The position numbers were made by a program, and so were the translations under genes. A stretch of DNA of 64,000 nt from Bacteroidetes bacterium 46-16 (lineage in GTDB: Bacteria > Bacteroidota > Bacteroidia > Chitinophagales > Chitinophagaceae). The stretch spans positions 1-64,000 of the forward strand of contig MKUN01000027.1 in assembly GCA_001897835.1 (NCBI GenBank), in the 5' to 3' direction. A model generated the notes under the pieces. The model was given only the letters and a program-made list of their open reading frames with translations. It did not search any database and had not been told where the DNA came from. Below are positions 53,912 through 63,492 of the stretch, piece after piece; the first letter of the stretch is position 1; each line of letters begins with the position of its first letter.

Positions 53912-55717
53912 TTAGTTATCGCTGGGCTTTTCTTCAACAACAGCTTCACTTTTCTTTCGTCCGAAGCCGGGTATTTTCATCGTCATCTTCGGTGCACTCA
54001 TCATGTGGTGGTGCACCAGGTAGTGGATCACCTTCTCCTCCAGCCAGTGGTGCAGGGGCAGCAGTATGGCTATCAGCACTATCTTGAAGGCCATGAACTT
54101 CCAGGGCTCACCATGGGTAAAGTCATGTATCTGGTGATCGGCGATCATGATAATGAACTCGAAGAAGAAGATAAAGGAGAAAAAGCCCAGTATCCGGATA
54201 TAGGTAGGGTGTACCTTGAACGTGCCCAATGTGGCAAGCAGTATGAAGATACCGATAATGGCAATGACCATGGCCGTATATTGCAGGTTATAGCGCCGTT
54301 CGGTGGCCTTGCGGTCCATCTCGGCCCGCAGTTCCTGTTGCCGGGCCTCGTTCTCTACCTCTAGCTGCAGCATCTCTTCTCCTTTATTTATAGCAGCCTG
54401 CTTATCCGAATACATTTTGTTCAATCCCGCATAATGGTAGGCATCTTTCATATTCCCTTCCATATAGCTGAGTGAATCGAGGTAATGTGTGCTCTCTACC
54501 AGGTAGGGGAAATAATTGGCCGCAAGTGCATACTTATAAGCACTGTCGAATTTCTGTAGGGCCATTTGTTCATTATTGTGCCTGAGCAGGAATTCGCCAT
54601 AGCGTTTATAGAAATTAGAAAGAGGTATATTACCTCCATTCCTGGTTTGCAGCCTTTTCTCAGCCATAGCATAATACATAGCTGCGGAATCTTGTTTACC
54701 GTTGGCCTCTAAAATGTAACCATTTAGACGATAATATAACGTTGTGTCTTCTTGTGCTAGCTGCTTATATTCTTCTGGATATTGTTTCTCATATAAATCT
54801 CTTAAATCAGAGAACAAAGCATTGTCAACCAAATATGTCCTGTATAATCCAAATGCAGTATTTTTTAATTGCTCACAATTATTATCCTTAGCGTATTTAA
54901 TAATGGTTTTCGTCACATTTTCTGCCTGTAGTATTTCACCTTTGTGATACAAGATATCAGCCAGATTAATATTTAGATCCATTAATTTATTAGAGTCTGG
55001 GTGCTTTTGAGCATTTAATATATTGAACTGTTGTTTCTTATAAAGTAATGACTTATCATATTTTTTTAAAAAATAATAGAAGCTTGATAGCTTCTGGTAA
55101 CAATCAAATTTCAGATCATTGCTGAGGTTTTTCTCTGCTATTAGCAATGCATCTGTATAATTTCTAAAAGCTTCAATTTTCTTATTTTCTAATTCTTTGC
55201 ATCCACCCATTAACAGCATACATTGAGCTTTCAGCACATCATTATTTATTTGGCTAACATGATAATATGCTCGATTGACATTCTCAACAGCCGAATCAAT
55301 ATTATTGTTTACAATATATGCTCTAGTCAAACAGGCATAACTGCGATATAGCAATGTATTATCATTATTATTTTTCGCTATTTGAATGGTGTTTTTTGCT
55401 AATTGCAGTGCTTTTCTGCCTGATAAATAATGATAGTCAACTGAAAAATATGATTCACAAACTTGAAATAACAAGGTATCGTCTAGTACTGAATTTTCTA
55501 CCGCAATATCATATAAAGAATCCCTTACTGTTTGTTTGTCTAATAGTAAATATTGGTAACCCAACTTTAAAAGTACATTTACCCTTTTAGCATTTGACTT
55601 ACTCTCCGCATATTTAGCCCATAAACCATTTATATTATTGAAAATATTATTATCTGCCTTAGTACTTACACCTAAGAAAACACATATAAATAATAAAATC
55701 TTAGCTTGTTTGCTCAT
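53912..55717 (-). CDS. TPR protein with C-terminal membrane helices
   Basis: A 601-residue protein. Signal peptide (1-21), then a TPR solenoid to about residue 440 (CYQKLSSFYYFLKKYDKSLL, MALQKFDSAYKYALAANYF), a coiled coil (about 445-470, EEMLQLEVENEARQQELRAE), and about three membrane helices (about 475-570). The layout resembles TPR sensor proteins of Bacteroidota whose output domain is lost. The first two thirds are unusually A+T-rich (10 G+C of 60 at 55021-55080) but the last third is not (27 of 60 at 54241-54300), so the gene may be a composite. No kinase, GGDEF or HTH domain follows. Confidence 0.75.
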   Translation of the reverse strand: MSKQAKILLFICVFLGVSTKADNNIFNNINGLWAKYAESKSNAKRVNVLLKLGYQYLLLDKQTVRDSLYDIAVENSVLDDTLLFQVCESYFSVDYHYLSGRKALQLAKNTIQIAKNNNDNTLLYRSYACLTRAYIVNNNIDSAVENVNRAYYHVSQINNDVLKAQCMLLMGGCKELENKKIEAFRNYTDALLIAEKNLSNDLKFDCYQKLSSFYYFLKKYDKSLLYKKQQFNILNAQKHPDSNKLMDLNINLADILYHKGEILQAENVTKTIIKYAKDNNCEQLKNTAFGLYRTYLVDNALFSDLRDLYEKQYPEEYKQLAQEDTTLYYRLNGYILEANGKQDSAAMYYAMAEKRLQTRNGGNIPLSNFYKRYGEFLLRHNNEQMALQKFDSAYKYALAANYFPYLVESTHYLDSLSYMEGNMKDAYHYAGLNKMYSDKQAAINKGEEMLQLEVENEARQQELRAEMDRKATERRYNLQYTAMVIAIIGIFILLATLGTFKVHPTYIRILGFFSFIFFFEFIIMIADHQIHDFTHGEPWKFMAFKIVLIAILLPLHHWLEEKVIHYLVHHHMMSAPKMTMKIPGFGRKKSEAVVEEKPSDN

Positions 55718-55839
55718 TTACCTTTACAAAATATTAATTAATTATAGTAAAGTTTACCAAATCCCTTGACAAAATATTTTAAAAACGTAAATTTATGAAT
55801 TATTACGCTCATTTACACACAAAAACTGAACATGCTTTT

Positions 55840-56496
55840 ATGAACAAGAAAATCGTATTCATTGCATCTGCCCTTATGTTGTTTGCCGCTACCGATAATA
55901 CATGGGCAGCACCGCCAACCGGCGGCAGTAATTATCAAACCATAGATGCCGCAACAGCCCAGGCATATATGAACAATTACAAGAACAATGTACAAAACAA
56001 ATTCGCAGAGTACTACACACTCGACCTCACACCCATTACCAATTATGTGAATGCCGGTGCTGCGGCCGTGCGTATGTACAATGGCCTGATGGCCGATGGC
56101 AGCAAAGTGGCCGTGATGGTACCGGTGGACGTGAATTATAACAACATAACCAATGGCAGCCAGATGGCGGCGATGAGCACTGTATGGATATGCCCGCCAA
56201 ATTGCGATGTAACCAAAAGCGGTGCCACAGCAACCATGATGAGCACATCGAATGCACAGGCCGCTACTAACAATTACAATAATAATGGCAATTACGATAG
56301 CTACAATGCCTTCCTGATCTACCCCGCTGTGCTCAATGCCCTACGCAACGTAGGCACCACTTACTATCATGTATGCAATGGCATTATTACGGGTACAGGC
56401 CAGCGCTGCATCATCTATAGGGGTGTGAATGCCAGCGGTGGTGCCACCTACTATATCGAGGACTCCGGCAGTATGAGCAGCAGGGCATCAATGTAA
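55840..56496 (+). CDS. Hypothetical secreted protein, orphan
   Basis: The ATG at 55840 gives 218 residues with a signal peptide (about 1-23, MNKKIVFIASALMLFAATD). The mature part is Asn/Tyr/Ala-rich with repeated NNY/YNN motifs and two cysteines (CPPNC), and an end YYIEDSGSMSSR. I recognise no family. It sits directly after an A+T-rich stretch, next to a perfect bidirectional terminator, and may be taxon-restricted. Confidence 0.55.
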   Translation: MNKKIVFIASALMLFAATDNTWAAPPTGGSNYQTIDAATAQAYMNNYKNNVQNKFAEYYTLDLTPITNYVNAGAAAVRMYNGLMADGSKVAVMVPVDVNYNNITNGSQMAAMSTVWICPPNCDVTKSGATATMMSTSNAQAATNNYNNNGNYDSYNAFLIYPAVLNALRNVGTTYYHVCNGIITGTGQRCIIYRGVNASGGATYYIEDSGSMSSRASM

Positions 56497-56511
56497 TGCA
56501 TAGCTCATCAT

Positions 56512-56550
56512 CAAATAATAAAGGCCCCAAAACGGGGCCTTTATTATTTG
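56512..56550. terminator. Bidirectional terminator, 17-bp perfect stem
   Basis: The arms 56512-56528 and 56534-56550 are perfectly complementary (core AAAGGCCCC/GGGGCCTTT) with a 5-base loop. A+T-rich ends serve both the secreted-protein gene and the M20 peptidase gene. Confidence 0.92.
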
Positions 56551-56565
56551 ATTTATCACTGTTGC

Positions 56566-57936
56566 TTATTTGCTCATCTCGGCAAAGTATTTATGAAAAT
56601 AAGGGATGGTCTCTATGCCCTTAAAATAATTGAATACATCATACTTCTCATTGGGCGAATGTATATTATCGTTATCGAGGCCAAAGCCCAGCAGCACGGT
56701 CTTGAGGCCCAGCACGCTCTCGAAGAGGGCTACAATAGGTATGCTGCCCCCTCCGCGCGTTGGTATCGGTGCTTTGCCAAACGAGGTTTCTACGGCTTTT
56801 GCCGCAGCCTTATAGGCTACGGAGTCGGTTGGTGTTACCACCGGTTCGCCACCATGCAGCGCGGTCACTTTTACGCTTACATAGTCCGGGGCTATACTTT
56901 CAAAATGTTTGGTGAACAGTTCTGCTGTCTCGTCCGATCCCTGTCCCGGTACCAGGCGCATCGATATCTTGGCGCTCGCCTTCGAGGGCAGCACCGTTTT
57001 GGCCCCCTCGCCCGTATAGCCGCCCCATATGCCGTTCACATCCAGCGTAGGGCGTGTGCCCGTGCGCTCCAGCGTGGTATAGCCTTTCTCGCCCCATACT
57101 TCTTTAATGCCCAGTTCCTGCTTATACTCACCCAGGTCAAAGGGGGCCTCGTTGAGCGCTTTGCGTTCGTCAGCGCTCATATCCTGTACCTTATCGTAAA
57201 AACCGGGGATGCTGATATGGTTGTTCTCATCGTGCAGCGAGGCGATCATTTGGCACAGTATGTTGATGGGATTGGCCACCGCACCGCCATAAACGCCGCT
57301 GTGCAGGTCGCGGTTTGGCCCTGTTACCTCTACCTCCATATAGGTAAGGCCGCGCAGCCCTGTCTCTATCGACGGGTGCTCCATGCTGATCATCGATGTG
57401 TCGGATACCAGCACGATATCGGCCTTCAGCTTCTCTTTATTCTCTTCCAGGAATTTACCCAGGTTCGCCGAGCCTACTTCTTCTTCCCCCTCTATCATCA
57501 GCTTCACATTGCAGGCTTGTGTGTTCGTTTTCGTCATCAGTTCCAGCGCCTTTACATGCATGAACATCTGGCCCTTATCGTCGCAGGCGCCGCGTGCATA
57601 TATCTTCTCGTCCTTGATCACCGGCTCAAAGGGGCCGCTGTGCCATAGTTCCAGCGGGTCGGGCGGTTGCACATCATAATGGCCATATACCAATACAGTG
57701 GGCAGTGACGGATCAATTATCTTTTCGCCATATACTATGGGGTGGCCGCCCGTAGGGCATATCTCGGCCTTGTCGCAGCCTGCTTTAAGCATGTTTTCCT
57801 TTACTGCTTCCGCACAGCGCTGCATATCGGGCTTATGCTTGCTGTCTGCACTCACCGATGGTATACGCAGCAATTCAAAAAGTTCATCGAGAAACCTTTG
57901 TTTGTTCTGGGATAGATAATCGTTCCAAACTTGCAT
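56566..57936 (-). CDS. M20 family dipeptidase
   Basis: A 456-residue metallopeptidase of the M20 group that hydrolyses dipeptides with two zinc ions. The ligand blocks are VYGHYDVQP, YARGACDDKGQMF, and MIEGEEEVGSA. A lid domain (about 190-340, LRGLTYMEVEVTGPNRDLHSG) is present. No signal peptide, so cytoplasmic. It is transcribed alone. Confidence 0.93.
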   Translation of the reverse strand: MQVWNDYLSQNKQRFLDELFELLRIPSVSADSKHKPDMQRCAEAVKENMLKAGCDKAEICPTGGHPIVYGEKIIDPSLPTVLVYGHYDVQPPDPLELWHSGPFEPVIKDEKIYARGACDDKGQMFMHVKALELMTKTNTQACNVKLMIEGEEEVGSANLGKFLEENKEKLKADIVLVSDTSMISMEHPSIETGLRGLTYMEVEVTGPNRDLHSGVYGGAVANPINILCQMIASLHDENNHISIPGFYDKVQDMSADERKALNEAPFDLGEYKQELGIKEVWGEKGYTTLERTGTRPTLDVNGIWGGYTGEGAKTVLPSKASAKISMRLVPGQGSDETAELFTKHFESIAPDYVSVKVTALHGGEPVVTPTDSVAYKAAAKAVETSFGKAPIPTRGGGSIPIVALFESVLGLKTVLLGFGLDNDNIHSPNEKYDVFNYFKGIETIPYFHKYFAEMSK

Positions 57937-58023
57937 GATAAGAATATTTTAGACGCCAAATGTAAAAAGCTAAATTGACAATAGGCAAAAAGGGCTTGTT
58001 AATTTAAGGCTTTGGAGCCCTTA

Positions 58024-58740
58024 TTATGCCCCCTTATTTTCAAATTTCAGCTTATGCAGCCTGCCCCGCCTGCGGTGCAACATACTGATCGGTACGCTTG
58101 TAAATGCATAAATGATACCCGAGAAAAAAGGCTGGGCGGGGAAAACTATAGCAATGGAAACAGATACCATACCTATTGCCAGGAACATTATATGCTGGTA
58201 CATTACAGTAGTGGTTTCAAATACTTCGCTTTCCGTAAGCTCCAGTTCCTCTTTATTTACAAGCGCGTGCCGGTACATCAATGCCAGCATCAGGAATACT
58301 ACGATATAGCCTGAGCCGTACACGATCATTAGTTTTGACATGTCGGTCACCGGCAGTTCCATCTTTTGCAGGAAGAGCATATCCACAAGTGTGTGCGCCA
58401 GGAACTTCAGCGGGTATACAAAAAACAGGACAATGAAAATAAGCCCCGCATTCAGCACATTGGTATATGCATCGAAAAGCCCGTAGCGGCGAAAGAACTG
58501 GTGCTGCAGGCCCCATATCCAAAACAAGAACATAAAGCCAAGCCCGAAGGGGATAAAACCGAAAAGGTCGTGCGTCAGCTCTTCGAAAGACTTGGGCACC
58601 TCCAGCGAAACGATCAGCAGGGTAACGGCAAAGGCAAAAACAGCATCTGTAAAAGCCTCTATACGCCCCACCTCGTGGCTGCGCCACCTGATACGGTCAT
58701 TCTGTTGTTTCTTGCCCATTTTTACGTGCTGGCGGATCAT
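58024..58740 (-). CDS. TMEM175-like potassium channel (DUF1211)
   Basis: A 238-residue protein with about six membrane helices. The first helix has RIEAFTDAVFAFAVTLLIVS, the RxxxF(S/T)D signature of TMEM175/DUF1211. Bacterial members form tetrameric K+-permeable channels. A further ATG at 58719 is an alternative start. Physiological role unknown. Confidence 0.85.
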   Translation of the reverse strand: MIRQHVKMGKKQQNDRIRWRSHEVGRIEAFTDAVFAFAVTLLIVSLEVPKSFEELTHDLFGFIPFGLGFMFLFWIWGLQHQFFRRYGLFDAYTNVLNAGLIFIVLFFVYPLKFLAHTLVDMLFLQKMELPVTDMSKLMIVYGSGYIVVFLMLALMYRHALVNKEELELTESEVFETTTVMYQHIMFLAIGMVSVSIAIVFPAQPFFSGIIYAFTSVPISMLHRRRGRLHKLKFENKGA

Positions 58741-58815
58741 AAAGCCTATTGTTTCTTACAAAATATAAAAACCACCGTAATATCCACTCCCGCCGCCCGC
58801 AAAATTTATTGAAAA

Positions 58816-58871
58816 GTTTACAGGCTAAATGATTCCTGTAATGTAAACACTTATATTAATTCGTATCTTTA
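58816..58871 (+). promoter_or_regulatory. Inverted repeat ahead of a possible promoter
   Basis: TTACAGG (58818-58824) and CCTGTAA (58835-58841) form a dyad with GTTT/AAAC context, 22 bases before TATCTTTA (58864-58871), a one-mismatch -7 element. The T9SS gene starts 125 bases further. The remaining part of 58741-58996 shows nothing clear. Confidence 0.4.
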
Positions 58872-58996
58872 CATGACGCAGTATACATTTTCATTCCTAT
58901 AGCCATAAGTCATACTATACCCGGCTAATACGTTCAGGAAGTTTTTCACTTAATAATAGTATTGAACCATTCTTAACCAAATAAAAATAGAGGGCT

Positions 58997-60823
58997 ATGA
59001 AAAGAAAACTTTTACTCGTTACAATTGCAGTGATTACCCCCTTGATGCTTTTTGCATGGGGCGAGGATGTTAACGTAAATAATGTTGCCTCACAGCATCA
59101 GCTTGCCGGCGATATAGATGTGGCCTTCAATGGCTGGACCTACGTTGCTTATACCTTCGATAGCGGCATTACTATACGCGAGACACGCGATCATGGTAAT
59201 ACCTGGACCACGGTAGATTCTTATTATTATGCGGGCAGCACCTATCCGCAGGTAAGGATAGCCGTAGCCGGTACCGATACCAATAACCTCAGGCTATATG
59301 TTGCCAGTGTCAACCAAAAACCTTCGGTACCTACGTATACTGTCTTCGTAGATCAGTATAATGCCACTACCCATGCATTCATACACGAATACCAGGAAGT
59401 ATCCGCAACCAAAATATACAACATAGATGTGGCTACCGATTACAAATACCCGGCAGTGGCAGCCTCACCATATAGTGTGGATATTGTTTTCACCAAAACC
59501 ACAGCATCGAAAGACTCATTGATATCACTCGTATCCCTCGATGGTGGCACCACATATACCAACCGGCAGGCTATCGCTAACTCCTCTGCCTATTATCGCA
59601 ATGTATCCGTAGCCTATGGGCGAAGCGCCAGTGCATCCAACGGGCGCTATTTCGTAGCATGGGATGAATATGCTACTTCAACCGCTCCATATGGCCACAT
59701 ATACACTTCGCGCAATGTTAGTAATGTAAATGACCCATTCATCCCACAGGTCAATATCGACTCGCTCGATGTCGGTACCCTGGGCTATGTATCCAATCCC
59801 AGTATCGCTGTATCGGTAACCGCCGCCGATAACGACAGTAGCGGCCCCACGGCGGTCATTTTGCTGGAAAGGGCCTTTAACGGCAACACATCCGATCTTG
59901 ACATCCTCGGTTTTCACAACAACCGGGCACATTACACATCATACTGGAGCAGGCTGGATGTGGACAATACCACAAACAACTGTAAACAACCATGCATCGC
60001 TTTCGACAGTGTTTACAATAATTTTCTTGTCACCTATTTCGATACCAATGCACATGTGCTTCCTTATGTAGTGAACAACTGGAACTTAGCTAACCCCAGT
60101 ACATGGGGAGTGGTCCGGAATAATTATGCCGATGATTCCGCATCATTGGTCGCACCCTGGCCAAGGCTGGAGATAGACCCCACATTTACAATGGCATCAT
60201 TCACATGGTCGCATCCCGTAGCGGGCAATAGCCTGCAGTTGTTCGATGGTGAATACCGTACCCCCAGGCCGGTCATTACATCACTCAGCCCCAACAATGC
60301 CTATGCCGGCGACCCCGGTTTCACACTCACGGTCAATGGCTATGATTTTGTCAATAATTCCACCATCATATGGGATGCCACAGCATTGACCACCACTTAT
60401 GTAAGCAGCACACAGCTTACCGGCCCCGTTACTGCGGCCATGATTGCCAATTACGGCAATATACCCGTAACCGTAGTTAATCCAACTACCCTTGGCGGTG
60501 GTACATCAAATGCCGATACTTTCCACATACTCTTTAACCTGGCCGTCAATAGCCTTACAGGCACCTACAATACCGTCAGCCTCTTCCCCAACCCCGCCAG
60601 CGATCACATCGATATTTCCTACTCTTTTACAACAAAAGACATGCTGGAAATAGTACTATATGACATGACGGGCAAAGCAGTGAGCACATTGCTGCCTGCA
60701 AATACAGTATCGGGCAATAATACCATACGGGTAAATATCGCCGACCTGCCGCAGGGTATATATGACGCTGTCATCAGGAATGGCGCTAAAACCTCTGTCA
60801 GTAAAATAGTGGTGAACCATTAA
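58997..60823 (+). CDS. T9SS-secreted protein with sialidase-like and IPT/TIG domains
   Basis: A 608-residue secreted protein, signal peptide 1-21. Residues about 25-420 are beta-rich with blade-like repeats typical of exo-sialidase/BNR folds (ETRDHGNTWTTVDSYYYAG, VSLDGGTTYTNRQ). About 430-520 is an IPT/TIG domain (SLSPNNAYAGDPGFTLTVNG). The T9SS tail has LFPNPASDHIDISYSF and DLPQGIYDAVIRNG. No sialidase active-site residues are evident, so a binding role is as likely. Terminator follows. Confidence 0.8.
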   Translation: MKRKLLLVTIAVITPLMLFAWGEDVNVNNVASQHQLAGDIDVAFNGWTYVAYTFDSGITIRETRDHGNTWTTVDSYYYAGSTYPQVRIAVAGTDTNNLRLYVASVNQKPSVPTYTVFVDQYNATTHAFIHEYQEVSATKIYNIDVATDYKYPAVAASPYSVDIVFTKTTASKDSLISLVSLDGGTTYTNRQAIANSSAYYRNVSVAYGRSASASNGRYFVAWDEYATSTAPYGHIYTSRNVSNVNDPFIPQVNIDSLDVGTLGYVSNPSIAVSVTAADNDSSGPTAVILLERAFNGNTSDLDILGFHNNRAHYTSYWSRLDVDNTTNNCKQPCIAFDSVYNNFLVTYFDTNAHVLPYVVNNWNLANPSTWGVVRNNYADDSASLVAPWPRLEIDPTFTMASFTWSHPVAGNSLQLFDGEYRTPRPVITSLSPNNAYAGDPGFTLTVNGYDFVNNSTIIWDATALTTTYVSSTQLTGPVTAAMIANYGNIPVTVVNPTTLGGGTSNADTFHILFNLAVNSLTGTYNTVSLFPNPASDHIDISYSFTTKDMLEIVLYDMTGKAVSTLLPANTVSGNNTIRVNIADLPQGIYDAVIRNGAKTSVSKIVVNH

Positions 60824-60845
60824 GAATTTTAGGTATTTCATCTTT

Positions 60846-60880
60846 AAAAGGGCTGTTTTTAATAAAAACAGCCCTTTTTT
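60846..60880 (+). terminator. Intrinsic terminator
   Basis: AAAAGGGCTGTTTTT and AAAAACAGCCCTTTT form a 15-bp perfect stem with a T-run, 22 bases after the T9SS gene. Confidence 0.9.
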
Positions 60881-60938
60881 CCACTTTTATATCGCCTCCC
60901 TATATTTCGCCCAGCCAACTAATTAATATATTTTTATG

Positions 60939-60946
60939 TAACTTTG
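60939..60946 (+). promoter_or_regulatory. Putative -7 promoter element of queA (TAACTTTG)
   Basis: A perfect TAnnTTTG 27 bases before the chosen queA ATG. The -33 side is weak. Confidence 0.5.
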
Positions 60947-60973
60947 CACACTTTTAAACAACAGTTCCAGCAT

Positions 60974-62023
60974 ATGAAGTTGTCGCAATTCAAGTTCGAT
61001 CTACCGTTAAATCTAATAGCGCAACACCCCGCAAAATCTCGTGAAGAAAGCCGCCTGATGATCGTACACCGCGACACAGGGAAAATAGAGCACAAAACCT
61101 TCAAAGATATCCTGGGTTACTTCAACGACAAGGATGTGATGGTCGTGAACAATACAAAAGTGTTCCCGGCACGCCTCTATGGCCGTAAAGAAAAGACCGG
61201 CGCCAAGATCGAAGTGTTCCTGCTGCGTGAGCTGAACAAACCCAATCGTCTTTGGGACGTGATTGTTGACCCTGCCCGTAAGATACGCGTAGGCAACAAA
61301 CTATACTTTGGTGAGAACGACGAACTGATCGCCGAAGTGATAGACAACACCACATCTCGCGGTCGCACCATCCGTTTCCTTTTCGATGGCGATGACGCAC
61401 AGTTTCGCGCTATGCTCGAAACACTGGGCGAAACACCCTTGCCCAAATACATAAAACGCAAACCCGACGAAGAAGATAAAGAACGCTACCAGACCGTATA
61501 TGCCAAACACGAAGGCGCAGTTGCAGCACCTACTGCAGGCCTGCACTTCAGCCGCGAGCTCATAAAGCGGCTCGAGATCGTTGGGGTCCGCTTTGCAGAA
61601 GTCACTTTACATACCGGCCTGGGCACCTTCCGCCCCATTGAGGTGGAAGACCTCTCCAAGCACAAAATGGATGCAGAATATTTCAAAGTAGATGATTATG
61701 CAGCCAAAGTAGTGAACAAGGCCAAGGCCGAAGGACATAACATATGCTCCATAGGCACCACAACCATGCGCGCCATAGAAAGCTCCGTTACCGCACAAGG
61801 CCTGCTGAAGCCCGAGGAAGGCTGGACCAACCTGTTCATTCATCCGCCTCACGAGTTCTCTATCGCCAACTCACTGGTAACAAATTTCCATTTGCCCAAA
61901 ACGAGCCTGCTCATCATGGTTTGCGCGTTTGCAGGTTACGATCTTGCCATGCACGCATACCAGACAGCTATTAAAGAAAAATATCGCTTCTTTAGCTATG
62001 GTGACGCTATGCTGGTATTGTAA
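60974..62023 (+). CDS. queA: S-adenosylmethionine:tRNA ribosyltransferase-isomerase
   Basis: A 349-residue enzyme of queuosine synthesis that transfers and isomerises the ribosyl part of SAM onto preQ1-tRNA. I start at the ATG of [19 protein letters not shown], the conserved beginning; a TTG upstream would add ten residues. Other blocks: [84 protein letters not shown] terminator follows, so it is monocistronic. Confidence 0.96.
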   Translation: MKLSQFKFDLPLNLIAQHPAKSREESRLMIVHRDTGKIEHKTFKDILGYFNDKDVMVVNNTKVFPARLYGRKEKTGAKIEVFLLRELNKPNRLWDVIVDPARKIRVGNKLYFGENDELIAEVIDNTTSRGRTIRFLFDGDDAQFRAMLETLGETPLPKYIKRKPDEEDKERYQTVYAKHEGAVAAPTAGLHFSRELIKRLEIVGVRFAEVTLHTGLGTFRPIEVEDLSKHKMDAEYFKVDDYAAKVVNKAKAEGHNICSIGTTTMRAIESSVTAQGLLKPEEGWTNLFIHPPHEFSIANSLVTNFHLPKTSLLIMVCAFAGYDLAMHAYQTAIKEKYRFFSYGDAMLVL

Positions 62024-62071
62024 TAAACAATACTTTAGCACACAATATCCACATAATAAAAAACGTTTTAT

Positions 62072-62109
62072 ACAGCGTACGTCTTTTTTACGTACGCTGT
62101 TGTATTTTT
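62072..62109 (+). terminator. Intrinsic terminator after queA
   Basis: ACAGCGTACGT and ACGTACGCTGT form an 11-bp stem with a 7-base loop, followed by TTGTATTTTT. Confidence 0.8.
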
Positions 62110-62110
62110 G
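62103..62110 (+). promoter_or_regulatory. Putative -7 promoter element of gmhA (TATTTTTG)
   Basis: A TAnnTTTG match 11 bases before the gmhA ATG. It overlaps the T-tail of the queA terminator, so it may be accidental. Confidence 0.35.
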
Positions 62111-62121
62111 ATCACATACAT

Positions 62122-62694
62122 ATGCAACAGCAAATTCAAAACATACTCCGTGCATCCATCGATACCAAGCAAAAAGTTCTTAACGATGAGCAACTGCTAA
62201 ATACCATTGAGGAGGTAACCAAAGCGATCGTCAACGCTTTCAAAAACGGCAATAAAGTGCTCTTTTGCGGTAATGGCGGCAGTGCGGCCGATGCCCAGCA
62301 CCTGGCTGCCGAATTCAGCGGCCGTTTTTACTCCGACAGGAATCCCTTACCATCCGAAGCTTTGCATTGCAATACTTCGTATATAACTGCAGTGGCAAAC
62401 GATTATGGCTATGAATACGTCTATAGTAGAATAATAAAAGGGGTTGGGAGAGCCGGTGATATATTAGTAGGGCTCAGCACATCGGGCAATTCTGTTAATA
62501 TTATTAACGCGCAGGAAGAAGCAAAAAAAATTGGTATGATTAATGTATCTCTTACAGGAGAGACAGGAGGAAAGATGAAAGCGTTATCAGACTACCTGGT
62601 CAATGTACCAAGCACCGATACGCCAAGGATACAGGAATCGCATATTACGATAGGTCATATCATTTGCCAGTTAGTAGAAGAACAATTATTTTGA
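62122..62694 (+). CDS. gmhA: D-sedoheptulose 7-phosphate isomerase
   Basis: A 190-residue SIS-domain enzyme, the first step of ADP-heptose synthesis for LPS core, converting sedoheptulose 7-phosphate to D-glycero-D-manno-heptose 7-phosphate. Motifs are FCGNGGSAADAQHLAAEFSG and GLSTSGNSVNIINA, the SIS phosphosugar site. The next gene is the phosphatase of the same pathway (22-base gap). Confidence 0.92.
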   Translation: MQQQIQNILRASIDTKQKVLNDEQLLNTIEEVTKAIVNAFKNGNKVLFCGNGGSAADAQHLAAEFSGRFYSDRNPLPSEALHCNTSYITAVANDYGYEYVYSRIIKGVGRAGDILVGLSTSGNSVNIINAQEEAKKIGMINVSLTGETGGKMKALSDYLVNVPSTDTPRIQESHITIGHIICQLVEEQLF

Positions 62695-62716
62695 TCACAT
62701 TTAGAACTGAAGAAAG

Positions 62717-63298
62717 ATGAACCCTTTTGATAAGATACAAGGACAGGCAGACAAGAGCTGGACATTATTCCTCGACAGGGACGGAGTAATAAACGTAGAA
62801 ACAGTAGGCTCATACATCACATCCTGGGATGAATTCAAATTCACCGAAGGAGCACTTGAAGCGTTGCAGATACTTAACGATGTTTTCGGCACCATAGTAG
62901 TTGTGACCAACCAGCGTGGCGTAGGCAGGGGTATAATGACCCTCAACTCGCTCAAAGAGATCAGCACCAATATGACCGATACCATTACAGCAGGCGGGGG
63001 CCGTATCGATAAGATATATTCCTGCACCGCGGTATCAGATGACGATCACAATAGGAAGCCTAATACTGGCATGGCCATCCAGGCTAAAGAGGATTTTCCC
63101 AATATCGACTTTAAAAAGAGCGTAATAGTAGGTAATAGCCTGAGCGACATGGAATTTGGTAAAAGACTGGCCATGCACACCGTCTTCCTTACCACCAAGC
63201 ACGAACCTTTCAGCCTGCCGCACGACCTGATCGACCAGCAGCACAGCTCGCTGCTGCAATGGGCCCAAGCCTTGGCTGGCGCTGCCGTACCGGGCTGA
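62717..63298 (+). CDS. gmhB: HAD-IIIA phosphatase, probable D-glycero-D-manno-heptose 1,7-bisphosphate phosphatase
   Basis: A 193-residue HAD phosphatase. Motif I is LFLDRDGVIN (D20, D22), motif II TNQ, motif III lysine in NRKPNTG (K114), motif IV VGNSLSDMEF. The position after gmhA indicates the heptose bisphosphate phosphatase. The GmhB zinc loop, usually several Cys and one His before RKP, is not present: the segment is SCTAVSDDDHNRKP with one Cys. It could be a zinc-free variant. Confidence 0.82.
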   Translation: MNPFDKIQGQADKSWTLFLDRDGVINVETVGSYITSWDEFKFTEGALEALQILNDVFGTIVVVTNQRGVGRGIMTLNSLKEISTNMTDTITAGGGRIDKIYSCTAVSDDDHNRKPNTGMAIQAKEDFPNIDFKKSVIVGNSLSDMEFGKRLAMHTVFLTTKHEPFSLPHDLIDQQHSSLLQWAQALAGAAVPG

Positions 63299-63369
63299 TA
63301 CTTGCAATACAAATGCAATACAAAACAGATGAAAATTTCACCACATCTGTCAGCAATATTAAACACATT

Positions 63370-63399
63370 AAAAACGAACGTTACATAACGTTCGTTTTT
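63370..63399 (+). terminator. Intrinsic terminator after gmhB
   Basis: AAAAACGAACGTTA and TAACGTTCGTTTTT form an A/T-flanked stem of up to 14 bp with a very short central loop, ending in a T-run. Confidence 0.8.
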
Positions 63400-63446
63400 C
63401 ACTAAAAAGCCCTCCGGATAAGTACAGTTTTTTTATTTTCTGAAAA

Positions 63447-63478
63447 TTGCTCAGGAATAAATTTTTTTATTACCTTTG
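63447..63478 (+). promoter_or_regulatory. Promoter of the infA-rpmJ-rpsM operon
   Basis: TTG (63447-63449), 21 bases, then TACCTTTG (63471-63478), a perfect TAnnTTTG. infA starts 14 bases downstream. Confidence 0.65.
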
Positions 63479-63492
63479 CAGTCCTTTTAAAT

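Noticed and set aside
56548-57648. 366-codon open frame on the plus strand
   Set aside because: Antisense to the M20 dipeptidase; no domain, and biased composition.
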